Shown: positions 19,138 through 28,371, numbered from the stretch's first letter. The stretch is DNA of 64,000 nucleotides from Geodermatophilaceae bacterium URHA0031 (GCA_000620205.1 JHVP01000008.1:1-64000), one strand, 5' to 3'. Numbers and translations: made by a program. Notes: generated by a model from the letters alone, not told the origin.

Positions 19138-21645
19138 GTGACGTCCCTGCGCTCCGTCGGGCAGCCGGCCGACGGACCCGAGCCCGCCGTCGCCGCGCTC
19201 CCCGGCGCGGAGCTGCTCGCTGCCCTGCTGGCGGGCACGGAGCCCGAGGACGACCCGGTCACCCACGTCCACCGGCTGCCGGTCCGGCCCAGCCGGAACG
19301 CCCCGTGGCCGGCGTGGGTCGGCGAGCCGCTGCGCACCCGGCTGGCCGAGCGCGGCGTGCGGGAGCCCTTCGTGCACCAGGTGGCCGCCGCCGAGCTGGC
19401 CCGGGCCGGCGCACACGTCGTCGTCGCCACCGGCACCGCCTCGGGGAAGTCGCTGGCCTACCAGCTGCCGGCGCTGACCGCGCTGGCCGAGGACCCGCGG
19501 GCGTGCGTGCTGTACCTGGCCCCCACCAAGGCCCTCGCCCGCGACCAGCTGGCCTCCGTCGAGGCCCTGGCCGACGCCTCGGTGCGCCCGGCCGCCTACG
19601 ACGGGGACACCCCGATGGAGGAGCGGGACTGGGTCCGCCGGCACTCGCGCTGGATCGTCACCAACCCCGACATGCTGCACCGCGGGATCCTCCCCGCCCA
19701 CCAGAAGTGGTCCAGCACGCTGCGCCGGGTGGCCTACGTGGTGATCGACGAGTGCCACGCCTACCGGGGCGTCTTCGGCTCCCACGTCGGGCACGTGCTG
19801 CGCCGGCTGCGGCGGATCTGCCGCCGTTACGGCGCCGAACCGGTGTTCGTGCTGGCCTCGGCGACCGTGGCGGACCCGGCCGCGGCCGCCAGCCGGCTGG
19901 TCGGGGCCCCGGTGACCGCCGTGACCGACGACGGGTCGCCGCGGCCGGGAGCCACCTTCGCCCTGTGGGAGCCGCCGCTGACGGAGCAGACCGGCGAGCA
20001 CGGCGCCCCGCTGCGGCGCTCGGCCGCCGCGGACGCCGCCGGTCTGCTGGCCGACCTGGTCGAGCAGAACGCCCGCACCCTGGCCTTCGTCCGGTCCCGC
20101 CGCGGCGCGGAGTCGGTGGCCGAGCAGGCCCGCGCGGTGCTGCGCTCGCGGGGGCGGGCGGACCTGGTGGCGCGGGTCGACTCCTACCGCGGCGGCTACC
20201 TGCCCGAGGAGCGCCGGGAGCTGGAGCGGTCGCTGTCCACCGGCGCGCTGCTGGGCGTGGCCACCACCAACGCCCTGGAGCTGGGCATCGACATCGCCGG
20301 CCTGGACGCCGTGGTGCTCGCCGGCTACCCCGGCACGCTGGCCTCGATGTGGCAGCAGGCCGGCCGGGCCGGCCGGGCGCAGAACGAGTCCCTGGTGGTG
20401 TTCGTCGCCCGCGACGACCCGCTGGACCACTACCTGGCCCACCACCCGCAGGCGGTGTTCGGCCGGCCCGTCGAGGCGACGGTGACCGACCCGGCGAACC
20501 CCTACGTGCTCGGCCCCCAGCTGTGCTGCGCGGCCGCCGAGCTGCCGCTGCGCCGTGAGGACCTCGCCGACTTCGGCGGCGACGTGGCCGAGGCCCAGCT
20601 GACCGAGCTCGTGGCGGACGGGTTGCTCCGCGCCCGCCCCACCGGCTGGTACTGGGCGGGCCGGGGCCGGCCGGACGTCGACATCCGGGGCAGCGGCACC
20701 GCTCCGGTGTCGATCATCGAGGGCGCGACCGGGCGCCTGCTCGGCACGGTGGACGGCGATGCCTCCCATGCCACCGTGCACACCGGGGCGCTCTACGTGC
20801 ACCGCGGCGAGACCTACGTCGTCGACGAGCTCGACGTCGAGGACGCCTGCGCCGTCGTGCACCCGGAGAGCCCGGAGTGGACGACGGTCGCCCGCGACGT
20901 CGTGGACCTGTCGATCGTGTCGACCGACCGCACCCGGCGGCTCGGGGCGGTCACCGCGCACACCGGCGTCGTCGACGTCACCAACCAGGTCGTGGCCTAC
21001 CAGCGCCGGCGGATCGGCACCGGCGAGGTGCTGGCGGAGTTCCCGCTCGACCTCCCCGCCCGGCAGCTGCGCACCCGGGCGGTGTGGCTGACGTTCAGCG
21101 ACCGGGCCGTCAAACGGGCCGACGTGGACGAGACCGCGCTGCCCGGCTCGCTGCACGCCGCGGAGCACGCGTCGATCGGGATCCTGCCGCTGCTGGCCAC
21201 CTGCGACCGCTGGGACCTCGGCGGCGTCTCCACGGCCCTGCACCCGGACACCGGCGCGGCGACGATCGTGGTCTACGACGGCCATCCCGGCGGCGCCGGC
21301 TTCGCCGAGCGCGGGTACGCGGTGCTGCGCGACTGGCTGCAGGCGACCCGGGCCACGGTGGCCAGTTGCGAGTGCGAGTCCGGCTGCCCGTCGTGTGTGC
21401 AGTCGCCCAAGTGCGGCAACGGCAACGACCCGCTGGACAAGGCCGGCGCGGTGCGGGTGCTCGACGTCGTCCTGGACGAGCTCACCACCGCTCCCGACCT
21501 GACGCCGGAGCAGGCGGAGCTGACCCGCCGGCCGGCCCCGCGGCCGGGCCTGTTCGGCACCAGCGGCCCGGCGGCCGAGGTGGCCCCGGCGACCGACGAG
21601 GTGCCACCCGAGCCCGACCGCGACCCCGACGACCTGGTCTTCTGA
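19138..21645 (+). CDS. DECH-box helicase, MrfA/YprA-like, of the helicase/secretion neighbourhood
   Basis: Superfamily 2 helicase of 835 residues. Walker A (TGTASGKS) is at ~98-105, the DECH box (VVIDECHAYRG) at ~204, and motif VI region QQAGRAGRA near 405. The C-terminal DUF1998-type module ends with a zinc site, CECESGCPSCVQSPKC. The architecture is that of Bacillus subtilis MrfA (YprA), which repairs mitomycin lesions; the actinobacterial version is named for its fixed position next to Tad secretion genes (TIGR03817), which is also true here. GTG 19138 follows GGAG closely. The 3' end converges on, and is overlapped by, the last Tad gene. A role in DNA repair is inferred from the family. 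Confidence 0.9.
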   Translation: MTSLRSVGQPADGPEPAVAALPGAELLAALLAGTEPEDDPVTHVHRLPVRPSRNAPWPAWVGEPLRTRLAERGVREPFVHQVAAAELARAGAHVVVATGTASGKSLAYQLPALTALAEDPRACVLYLAPTKALARDQLASVEALADASVRPAAYDGDTPMEERDWVRRHSRWIVTNPDMLHRGILPAHQKWSSTLRRVAYVVIDECHAYRGVFGSHVGHVLRRLRRICRRYGAEPVFVLASATVADPAAAASRLVGAPVTAVTDDGSPRPGATFALWEPPLTEQTGEHGAPLRRSAAADAAGLLADLVEQNARTLAFVRSRRGAESVAEQARAVLRSRGRADLVARVDSYRGGYLPEERRELERSLSTGALLGVATTNALELGIDIAGLDAVVLAGYPGTLASMWQQAGRAGRAQNESLVVFVARDDPLDHYLAHHPQAVFGRPVEATVTDPANPYVLGPQLCCAAAELPLRREDLADFGGDVAEAQLTELVADGLLRARPTGWYWAGRGRPDVDIRGSGTAPVSIIEGATGRLLGTVDGDASHATVHTGALYVHRGETYVVDELDVEDACAVVHPESPEWTTVARDVVDLSIVSTDRTRRLGAVTAHTGVVDVTNQVVAYQRRRIGTGEVLAEFPLDLPARQLRTRAVWLTFSDRAVKRADVDETALPGSLHAAEHASIGILPLLATCDRWDLGGVSTALHPDTGAATIVVYDGHPGGAGFAERGYAVLRDWLQATRATVASCECESGCPSCVQSPKCGNGNDPLDKAGAVRVLDVVLDELTTAPDLTPEQAELTRRPAPRPGLFGTSGPAAEVAPATDEVPPEPDRDPDDLVF

Positions 21646-22032
21646 CGGCGCTGCGGTCGGGCCGGCACCGGGCGGCGCCGGCCCCGCACGGGCCCGGGCA
21701 CGCGCGTCCAGGACTCCGAGCGGGCCCAGCCGGACCGGGACGTGCACCCGCAGCTCCACCACCGCCGCCGCGCTGACCGCGCACGAGTCGACGGTGGCAC
21801 CGTTGGCCGCGGCCACCTCGGAGGCGGCCGCGCACGGGTCGGCGTCGCCCTGGACCGCCCGGCCCGCCGCTGCCAGCGCGGCCAGGTCCGCGGCCGCGCC
21901 CGCCCGGTGCCGGCCGACCACCGCGGCGCCGACCAGCAGCACCGCTGCGCCCACCACCGCGAGGACCGCGGACAGCGCGACGGTCCACACGGTGGCCGAG
22001 CCCCGCTCGGCGGCCCGAACCGACGACGTCAC
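21646..22032 (-). CDS. Rv3654c-like TadE-type pilus protein, 3' end unresolved
   Basis: The N-terminus has one membrane helix (SATVWTVALSAVLAVVGAAVLLVGAAVV) followed by AGAAADLAALAAAGRAV and a small Cys-containing domain (DPCAAASEV, VDSCAV), matching the helicase/secretion-neighbourhood TadE-like family (TIGR03816), normally ~110-130 residues. Starts at GTG 22032, overlapping the previous gene by GTGA. Oddity: there is no stop at the expected place; the frame stays open to 19102, antisense to the whole helicase gene. All three minus frames are open here. The right-hand boundary I give is only the point where family resemblance ends. Either the protein has a long unrelated tail, or a frameshift removed its stop. 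Confidence 0.6.
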
Positions 22033-22448
22033 GGGACCCCACCCCCAGCCCCGGCTGGGTCCACCGCCGGGTCCACCGCCGGGTCCACCGCCGGCTCCCG
22101 CAGGGCGGTGGCCGTGGCCGAGACCTCGACGTGCCAGGGCAGCGGCCCCAGCGGTGAGACCGTCGCCGAGACGGTCACCGTGACCGTCTCGCCGTCGCCG
22201 CCGAACGCGGTGACCGCGCCCCGGGGAGCAGCGTCGGCGGCGACCGCAGCCACGACCGCGCCGGGCTCGCCGCGCGACGCCGCTCGGGTCGCCTCCCGGG
22301 CGGCGTCCACGCAGCGCAGCTGGGCCCCGACGACCACGACCGCGGCGACCGCTCCGGCCAGGACGAACACCAGCACCGGCAGCACGACGGCCGTCTCGGC
22401 GGTCACCATCCCGGCCTCGGGCCGACCGGCGGGGCGGCGGGTACGCAC
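22029..22448 (-). CDS. TadE-like minor pilin (Rv3655c-like)
   Basis: Protein of 139 residues. After a short positively charged head, GMVTAETAVVLPVLVFVLAGAVAAVVVV is a pseudopilin-type hydrophobic helix with the TadE pattern Glu at +5 (TAETAVVLP). It is followed by QLRCVDAAREATRAASRGE, standard for actinobacterial TadE-like proteins. It probably forms part of, or assembles, a Tad/Flp pilus at the membrane. It lies six bases from the upstream Flp-like gene and overlaps the next by four bases, so it is in the same operon. Confidence 0.85.
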   Translation of the reverse strand: MRTRRPAGRPEAGMVTAETAVVLPVLVFVLAGAVAAVVVVGAQLRCVDAAREATRAASRGEPGAVVAAVAADAAPRGAVTAFGGDGETVTVTVSATVSPLGPLPWHVEVSATATALREPAVDPAVDPAVDPAGAGGGVP

Positions 22449-22454
22449 GACGGC

Positions 22455-22682
22455 TCAGGAGAGCGTGGCCAGGGCGGACTGCACCAGGTCACCGAGCGCG
22501 GTCACCACCGAGCCGCCGGTGACCACCTGGTAGAGCACGGCGGCGAAGGCGCAGGCCGCCACGGTGCCCACGGCGTACTCGGCGGTGCTCATGCCCTCCT
22601 CACCCGTCCGGACCTGCGCCAGCCGGCGGGCCAGCGCGGTCCGCCCCTGCGCTGCCGACTCCTGCTGCGACCCGATCGCCAT
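22455..22682 (-). CDS. Flp-pilin-like DUF4244 protein
   Basis: Protein of 75 residues. GMSTAEYAVGTVAACAFAAV followed by LYQVVTGG is the DUF4244 signature, with a Gly-(Met)-x-x-x-Glu start that resembles a prepilin peptidase site, and one membrane helix. It is the likely major pilin of the locus (M. tuberculosis Rv3656c position). No prepilin peptidase gene is in the window. Encoded between tadC and the TadE-like gene on the minus strand; the gap of 159 bases before it may hold its own promoter. Confidence 0.85.
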   Translation of the reverse strand: MAIGSQQESAAQGRTALARRLAQVRTGEEGMSTAEYAVGTVAACAFAAVLYQVVTGGSVVTALGDLVQSALATLS

Positions 22683-22841
22683 GTCCCCACCTCCACCGGG
22701 CCGCCAGCCGGCCCGTCACCAGCGAGCCTCCGGTGCGGCGGACCGGCGGCCCAGCTCCGGAGCCGGGTTGTGGAGGGCGCCCCGCGTTGTGGACGACGGC
22801 GCCCGCACGCGGTCGAGGCGTGCACGGGACGGCGCCGTGGC

Positions 22842-23576
22842 TCAGCCGAAGACGTCCGTGGCGATGCCGAGCACCAGCGGGACGACGCCCAGGCAGAGGA
22901 ACGCGGGGAGGAAGCACAGCCCCAGCGGGGCGAGCACCCACACCCCTGCCCGGCGCACCGCCGCCTCGGTCTCGCTGCGGGCGGCGCTGCGCAGGTCGGC
23001 GGCCAGCCGCTGCAGCGCCGGGACGACCGCCGACCCGGACTCCCCCGCGCGCACCAGCGTCCGGCCCAGCACGTCCAGCGGCGGCGGCGATCCCGACCAC
23101 GCGCGCCGCGGCGCGGCCCCCAGCCGGTACAGGGCACCGACCTCGGCCAGCCGCTCCCCCAGCGGCCCGGACACCGCGTCGCCGACCGCGGCCAGCGCCG
23201 AGCCGACCGGGGTGCCGGCGGTCAGGCAGACGGCGAGCAGGTCGCACGCCACCGGCAGGTCGCGGGCCAGCCGGGTGCCGGCGTCCGATGGCGCGCCCGA
23301 CCGCCTCAGCAGCCGCTCCAACCCCGCTCCGGCGCAGACGCCGGCGAGTGCGGCGCCCACGCCCCCGCCGAGGAGCAGGAACACCGCGGCCGCGGCAGCG
23401 CCCGCCTCCACCCAGCGGCGGCCGGTACCCGGCGGCCCGTCCGGTGCCTGCGGTCGCCACCGCCTCCGGTGGACCGGCGCGGGCAGCACCGCCCGCAGCC
23501 GCTCCCGGCGGGTCGCCCCCGGCGGCACCCAGACGAGCAACGCCGCCGCCAGCGCGGCCGCCGCGGCCGCGCTCAC
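22842..23576 (-). CDS. Tad type II secretion F-domain protein (TadC-like)
   Basis: Protein of 244 residues. A short N-terminal membrane region (AAAAALAAALLVWV and later WVEAGAAAAAVFLLLGGG) is followed by a GspF/TadC cytoplasmic domain (LARDLPVACDLLAVCLTAGTP; AEVGALYRLG) and C-terminal membrane helices (GVWVLAPLGLCFLPAFLCLG). It forms the inner-membrane platform of the pilus machine with TadB. Starts at GTG 23576 overlapping the tadB stop by four bases, so translation is coupled. Confidence 0.85.
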   Translation of the reverse strand: MSAAAAAALAAALLVWVPPGATRRERLRAVLPAPVHRRRWRPQAPDGPPGTGRRWVEAGAAAAAVFLLLGGGVGAALAGVCAGAGLERLLRRSGAPSDAGTRLARDLPVACDLLAVCLTAGTPVGSALAAVGDAVSGPLGERLAEVGALYRLGAAPRRAWSGSPPPLDVLGRTLVRAGESGSAVVPALQRLAADLRSAARSETEAAVRRAGVWVLAPLGLCFLPAFLCLGVVPLVLGIATDVFG

Positions 23577-24367
23577 CGGCGGACGGCGCGGCGCACCAGC
23601 CGGGCCGACCACGTCGTCCCGGCCAACTCCAACGCCACCCCGAGCACGAGCAGCACCGTCCCGGAGCCGGTCGTGGTGAGCACCCGCCACGGGTCGGCCC
23701 CGACCCCGCTGCCCATCAGCAGGCCGAGCACCGGCAGCCCGGCCAGCACGGTCGCGCTCGCGCGCGGGCCGGCGACCGCAGAGCGCAGCTCCTGCTCCGC
23801 CTCCAGCCGGGCCCGCAGGTCGTCCTCGACGGCGCCCACCACACCGGCCAGCGAGCAGCCGGTGTGCGCGCTGAGCCGCACCGCCGCGGCGATCCGCAGC
23901 AGCGCCCGGGCGGGCTCGTCGCCGGCCCGGCCCGGCGGCGCCGCACCGAGCCGCAGCACCGGCCCGAGGACGGCGGCGGTGGCCGGGTCCGGGCAGCAGT
24001 CCAGCGCCGTCGCGGTCCCCTCGGCCAGCGGGCGGCCGGCCCGCAGCTCGGCGGCGAGCGCGCCCAACCCCTCGATCAGCGCGCGGCTGCGCCGCTCCGC
24101 AGCGGAGGCGACCGCCCGCCGCCGGAGCGCGTGCCCGGCCGATAGCCCGCAGGCCGCGGCCAGCGCGGCGACGACGGGCGTGGACAGCACCGCCCCTGTG
24201 GTGCCGGCCGCCAGCGCCGGGACCAGGGCGCCGGCCCGGCCGGCGACCAGGGCGGCGACGCCCGGCCGGGGCAGCGGGCCGCCGGGGCGCACCGCCAACC
24301 GGGTGGCGGGCCGGGCGGTGGGCCAGCCGAGCAGGGCCGCTGACAGGCAGAGCAGCGCCGGGGTCAT
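23573..24367 (-). CDS. Tad type II secretion F-domain protein (TadB-like)
   Basis: Protein of 264 residues. N-terminal membrane helix at 1-20, a second hydrophobic stretch at ~40-75, a GspF cytoplasmic domain (SRALIEGLGALAAELRAGRPL; LRIAAAVRLSAHTGCSLAGVV), and C-terminal helices (AGLPVLGLLMGSGVGADP; GTVLLVLGVALELAGTTW). Inner-membrane platform partner of TadC. ATG 24367 overlaps the stop of the upstream ATPase gene by four bases (ATGA); the larger open frame further upstream is only a shadow of the ATPase gene. Confidence 0.85.
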   Translation of the reverse strand: MTPALLCLSAALLGWPTARPATRLAVRPGGPLPRPGVAALVAGRAGALVPALAAGTTGAVLSTPVVAALAAACGLSAGHALRRRAVASAAERRSRALIEGLGALAAELRAGRPLAEGTATALDCCPDPATAAVLGPVLRLGAAPPGRAGDEPARALLRIAAAVRLSAHTGCSLAGVVGAVEDDLRARLEAEQELRSAVAGPRASATVLAGLPVLGLLMGSGVGADPWRVLTTTGSGTVLLVLGVALELAGTTWSARLVRRAVRR

Positions 24368-25515
24368 CCCGGCACCGGGCACTGCAGCAGGGCGGCGAGC
24401 TCCTCGCGGGCGGGGCAGGCGCCGCCGTCGGCTCGCCACCCCGACGCCACCTCGATGAGCTCCGCTCGCCGGCGGACGACACCGAGCTCGGCGACGTGCC
24501 GTCCGGACGGCCCGCGGCGCAGGTGGACGATGACGGCGAGGGCGGCCGCCGCCTGGCTGTGCACCGCCGCCCGGCCCAGCCCGGCGGCCTCCCCCAGCGC
24601 CTCGAGCCGGGCCGGCAGGTCGGCCGCCCGGTTGACGTGCACGGTGCCGCACCCGCCGTCGTGACCGGTGTTGAGCGCGGCCAGCAGGTCGACGACCTCC
24701 GCGCCACGCACCTCACCGACCACCAGCCGGTCCGGCCGCATCCGTAGTGCCTGGCGGACCAGGTCGCGCAGGGTGACCGCTCCAGCGGCCTCCACGTTGG
24801 GCGGTCGGGTGAGCAGGCGGACCACGTGCGGGTGCGGCGGCGCGAGCTCGGGGGCGTCCTCGCACAGCACCACCCGCTCGCCGGGGTCGGCCAGCCCGAG
24901 CAGCGCGGACAGCACCGTGGTCTTGCCCGTGCCGGTGCCGCCGGTGACCAGGAACGCCAGCCGGGTCCGCACCACCGCCGTCAGCAGCTCGGCCGAGGCG
25001 CCGGAGAAGGCACCGCGGCCGGCGAGGTCGGTGAACGGGAGAGCCGCCCGGCGGAGCACCCGCAGCGACAGGCAGGTGCCCGACCCCGAGACCGGCGGGA
25101 GGACGGCGTGCAGCCGGGTGCCGTCGGGCAGCCCGGCGTCCACCCACGGCGCGGCGTCGTCCAGCCGTCGCCCGGCCGAGGCGGCCAGCCGCGCGGCGAG
25201 CCGGCGGACCGCCGCCTCGTCGGGGAACCGGACGTCGACCGGCTCGAGGCCGGCACCCCGGTCGATCCAGACGGCGTCCGGCCCGTTGACCAGCACGTCG
25301 GTCACCCCGGGCAGCCGCAACAGGGGTTCGAGCACCCCGGCGCCGGACAGCTCGTCGGTGGCGGCCCGCACGGCGGAGAGCACGCCGCGGTCGCCCAGCA
25401 GCCCACCGGCCTCCTCCCGCACCAGCGCGGCGACGGTGACCGCGGTGGGAGCGCCCGCTCCGCCGGCCAGCCGGGCGCGGACCCGCTCCACCAGCGGCGC
25501 CGCCGACTCGGTCAT
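24364..25515 (-). CDS. Tad/CpaF-type secretion ATPase
   Basis: Protein of 383 residues that would power pilus assembly. An N-terminal helical region is followed by the GspE/CpaF core: GVTDVLVNGPDAVWIDRG near residue 70, Walker A GGTGTGKT at ~192-199, the Asp box VVLCEDAPEL, the His box region and Walker B RPDRLVVGEVRGAEV, then HDGGCGTVHVN. All motifs are intact. It belongs to the helicase/secretion neighbourhood ATPase family (TIGR03819; Rv3659c position). It overlaps the upstream CpaE-like gene and the downstream tadB by four bases each. Confidence 0.92.
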   Translation of the reverse strand: MTESAAPLVERVRARLAGGAGAPTAVTVAALVREEAGGLLGDRGVLSAVRAATDELSGAGVLEPLLRLPGVTDVLVNGPDAVWIDRGAGLEPVDVRFPDEAAVRRLAARLAASAGRRLDDAAPWVDAGLPDGTRLHAVLPPVSGSGTCLSLRVLRRAALPFTDLAGRGAFSGASAELLTAVVRTRLAFLVTGGTGTGKTTVLSALLGLADPGERVVLCEDAPELAPPHPHVVRLLTRPPNVEAAGAVTLRDLVRQALRMRPDRLVVGEVRGAEVVDLLAALNTGHDGGCGTVHVNRAADLPARLEALGEAAGLGRAAVHSQAAAALAVIVHLRRGPSGRHVAELGVVRRRAELIEVASGWRADGGACPAREELAALLQCPVPG

Positions 25516-26591
25516 GCCGCGCGCCCGGGGAGCTGGGCGAGCAGCTGCCGGCTGAGCAGCCCGAACGGTGACCGAGCGGCCACCGACGGGGGTTCACCGC
25601 GCTCGCTCCGGGCCACCGCCGACCGGTCGGCGGCGAGCTCGGCGAACGCCGGGCGCCCCAGCAGGTCGGCGACCTCGGCGCGGGTCAGCCCGCCCGGCAC
25701 CGGCCGGATGACCACCAGGGCCGACGCCCAGGGGCTGCGCTCGCCGGCCAGCAGGGCCCGGGCGGCCGCAGCGGCCCGCAGCCGGGCGGGCACGAGCAGC
25801 ACGGCCAGGTCGGCCTCGGCGAGCACGCCGTCGGTGCCGGTACCGCGGACGGGCAGGTCGACGACGACACCGCAGCCGCTCTCCCGGGCGCCGGTGGCGA
25901 CGGCCAGCAGCGCCTCGTCCGGCACCTCCTGCGGCTGGTCGCGGGATGCCGCGAGGACCGGGACGCCGCAGGCCTCGGGTAGCGCGGCGACCAGCGCGGG
26001 ACCGGCCACCCGACCACTGATCCCGGCCAGCTCCGGCCAGCGCAGCCCCGGCACCCACTCGGCGCCCAGCAGCAGGTCCAGCCCGGCCGACCAGCCGTCC
26101 CCGTCGACGAGCAGGACGTCGGGACCGCGCGCCGCGCGCGCAGCCAGGGCGAGCGCCGTGGCCAGCGTGCTCGCCCCGGCGCCACCGCAGGCGCCGCCGA
26201 CGGCGACCAGCCAGCCGGGGCGCACCGGCGCCCGGACGGCGGCGACGACCCGCTCGACCAGCCACGTCTCGTCCTGGGGCAGGACGACGACGCGCTCGGC
26301 ACCGACCGCGACGGCAGCCGGCCAGACCTCGGCGTCCGGTGCGCTGCCGACCACGACGAGCACCCCCGGCCGACGCGGCAGGGCGCGCACCGGGGCGCTG
26401 GCCAGCGCGTCCGCCCCCACGAGCACCAGCGGGGCGTCCCGGTGGGCGCGCCGCAGGGCACCCCCGCCGGTGGTGAGCTCACCGGTCGTGCCGGCGGCGG
26501 CCAGCAGCCGGAGGAGCTCGTCGAGCAGGACGGGGTCGGCGCTCACGACGAGCGGGTGGGCGGCGGGAGGGGCGGCGGACGCGGCAGGCAC
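25512..26591 (-). CDS. CpaE-like MinD-family protein of the Tad locus (Rv3660c-like)
   Basis: Protein of about 359 residues. The first ~120 residues form a receiver-like alpha/beta domain (PLVVSADPVLLDELLRLL). The rest is a ParA/MinD-type ATPase-like domain with a deviant Walker A (VGGACGGAGASTLA, lacking the usual Lys) and VLLVDGDGWSAGLD as the switch region. It corresponds to the actinobacterial CpaE homologue (TIGR03815), thought to place the pilus apparatus or act with septum-site proteins. First gene of the minus-strand Tad operon. The start is uncertain: GTG 26591 is chosen, though the frame is open to 26702. Confidence 0.8.
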   Translation of the reverse strand: MPAASAAPPAAHPLVVSADPVLLDELLRLLAAAGTTGELTTGGGALRRAHRDAPLVLVGADALASAPVRALPRRPGVLVVVGSAPDAEVWPAAVAVGAERVVVLPQDETWLVERVVAAVRAPVRPGWLVAVGGACGGAGASTLATALALAARAARGPDVLLVDGDGWSAGLDLLLGAEWVPGLRWPELAGISGRVAGPALVAALPEACGVPVLAASRDQPQEVPDEALLAVATGARESGCGVVVDLPVRGTGTDGVLAEADLAVLLVPARLRAAAAARALLAGERSPWASALVVIRPVPGGLTRAEVADLLGRPAFAELAADRSAVARSERGEPPSVAARSPFGLLSRQLLAQLPGRAA

Positions 26592-26716
26592 GGGTCCAGC
26601 GCAGCGCGGTCCGGCAGCCGGGAACAGGGCCGGCTCGGATCTGTGGACGACCCGTCCGGGTGTGGACGGCGGTGCACACGACCACCAGGACCGCCGCTCC
26701 ACTTACCGTGTGGAAT

Positions 26717-27571
26717 GTGACCTGCGCCGCAGCGTTCTTCGACCTCGACAAGACGGTCATCGCGAAGTCCAGCACGCTGGCCTTCGGCCGACCGTTCTTC
26801 CAGGGTGGGCTGATCAACCGCCGCGCCGTCCTCAAGGGCGCCTACGCGCAGTTCGTGTTCTCCCTGGCCGGCGCGGACGCCGACCAGATGGAGCGGATGC
26901 GCAGCCAGATCACCGCCATGACGACGGGCTGGGACGTCGCGGTGGTGCACGACATCGTGCGGGAGACCCTGCACGAGATCGTCGACCCGCTCGTCTACGC
27001 CGAAGCCGCCGACCTGATCGAGGAGCACCGAGCGGCCGGCCGGGAGGTCGTCATCGTCTCCAGCAGCGGGGCCGAGATGGTCGGGCCGATCGGGGAGATG
27101 CTCGGCGTCGACCGGGTGGTCGCCACCCGGATGGTCACCGTCGAGGGCCGCTACACCGGCGAGATCGACTTCTACGCCTACGGGGCGAACAAGGCCGCGG
27201 CGATGCGCGAGGTCGCCGCCGAGGAGGGCTGGGACCTCGCGGACTGCTGGGCCTACAGCGACTCGGTCACCGACCTGCCGATGCTCGAGGCGGTCGGTCA
27301 CCCGACGGCGGTCAACCCCGACCGTGGCCTGCGCAGGGCGGCCGCCGAGCGCGGCTGGCCGGTGCTGCAGTTCAGCCGGCCGGTGCGGCTGCGGTCCCGG
27401 TTCTCCGGTGGTCGCGCGCCCGCGGTGACCAGTGCGGCCGTCGGCGTCGGTGCCGCCGTGGCCGGGCTGGCCTGGTACGCCCGGCGTCGGGCACTCCGGG
27501 CCCTGCCCGCACTGCCCGACGTCGTGCCGCTGGCCTCCTCCCCCCACCGCCGGCGGCGGCACGGAGCCTGA
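26717..27571 (+). CDS. HAD-superfamily subfamily IB hydrolase (Rv3661-like)
   Basis: Protein of 284 residues. Motif I is AFFDLDKTVI at the very N-terminus, with both catalytic Asp residues; motif II VVIVSSSGAEM supplies the Ser; the Lys (GANKAAAM) and WAYSDSVTDLPML (motif III) follow. A hydrophobic C-terminal segment (VGVGAAVAGLAWYA) could tether it to the membrane. The family resembles SerB-type phosphatases, but the substrate is unknown. GTG 26717 gives the canonical N-terminus; GTG 26708 is an alternative. Divergent from the Tad operon, as in M. tuberculosis (Rv3661 next to Rv3660c). Confidence 0.88.
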   Translation: MTCAAAFFDLDKTVIAKSSTLAFGRPFFQGGLINRRAVLKGAYAQFVFSLAGADADQMERMRSQITAMTTGWDVAVVHDIVRETLHEIVDPLVYAEAADLIEEHRAAGREVVIVSSSGAEMVGPIGEMLGVDRVVATRMVTVEGRYTGEIDFYAYGANKAAAMREVAAEEGWDLADCWAYSDSVTDLPMLEAVGHPTAVNPDRGLRRAAAERGWPVLQFSRPVRLRSRFSGGRAPAVTSAAVGVGAAVAGLAWYARRRALRALPALPDVVPLASSPHRRRRHGA

Positions 27572-27573
27572 GC

Positions 27574-28371
27574 TCAGCCGCGCAGCAGCGCCTCGCAGAT
27601 CGCCAGGCCCTCGGTCGCGCCGAGCTCGGTGCCCCGGGCGCAGTGCACCAGCCAGCCCGCCACGCCGGCGGGCTCACCCGAGCGGTACCCGGCGAGCGCC
27701 TCCGCGTAGGCGCCCCGCCCCAGCTCGGCGAGGCCCACCTCGGGGACGGAGACCGCCTTCGGGTCCAGGCCGCGGGTGATGCCCACCAGCCGGCCGGCGG
27801 CCCGGGCGACCACGCCGTCTTGCGTGTCGAACGGCGCCAGCGCCGCGAGCTCGCCGTGCACGACCCCGGCGACGACCACCGCGGGGACGCTGGTCGCGCC
27901 GGTGATGACGCTGAACAGCCCGGCCAGCCGCGGCCCGGCGTTGCCCGAGGGCCGGCCGAGGTCGGCCGGGCCGGCGAGACCGGTGGCGGCCAGCACGTGC
28001 AGCCGGGCGAGGACCTGGCCCGGCGCGCGGTCCCAGGTCTCCACCATCGAGCCCAGCCCGCCCGACACCCGCAGCGCGCCCTGCACCACCGGGTCGTCGA
28101 CCTCGCCGGCCCGGAGCGCCGCCAGGGGCAGGTCCACGCCCTCGAGCGCAGCAGAGGCCCGTGCACCGCGCAGCGCCGACTCCGCGCTGACCCCGGCGGA
28201 CTCCCGGCGCAGCACCTTGTGGCCGAGCAGCCGGTCGACCGCCGTGCGGGCGGCCTCGGCGGCCTCGGGGACCCCGGGCAGGCTCATCAGGCCGGCCAGC
28301 GGGTCGGGGCCGGTCGAGCGGGGGGCGGGCCGGGAGACCCGGCCGGCGCCGGGGCGGAGCGGGATGGTCAC
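27574..28371 (-). CDS. conserved hypothetical protein (Rv3662c position)
   Basis: Protein of about 265 residues. I do not recognise a named domain. It is Ala/Gly/Leu-rich and probably soluble, with helical segments such as VPEAAEAARTAVDRLLGHKVLRR and ALRGARASAALEGVDLPLAAL, the latter slightly reminiscent of Fic N-terminal segments (RGARASAALEG). The converging neighbour is the HAD phosphatase two bases away. Its place corresponds to Rv3662c in M. tuberculosis, so it belongs to a conserved neighbourhood. Start taken as GTG 28371; the upstream frame is Arg-rich and unlikely. Confidence 0.7.
   Translation of the reverse strand: MTIPLRPGAGRVSRPAPRSTGPDPLAGLMSLPGVPEAAEAARTAVDRLLGHKVLRRESAGVSAESALRGARASAALEGVDLPLAALRAGEVDDPVVQGALRVSGGLGSMVETWDRAPGQVLARLHVLAATGLAGPADLGRPSGNAGPRLAGLFSVITGATSVPAVVVAGVVHGELAALAPFDTQDGVVARAAGRLVGITRGLDPKAVSVPEVGLAELGRGAYAEALAGYRSGEPAGVAGWLVHCARGTELGATEGLAICEALLRG

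Noticed and set aside
23573..24652. Longer TadB start within the ATPase gene
   Set aside because: The upstream part is an out-of-frame Arg/Pro/Gly-rich shadow of the ATPase gene; the ATGA overlap at 24364-24367 is the natural start.
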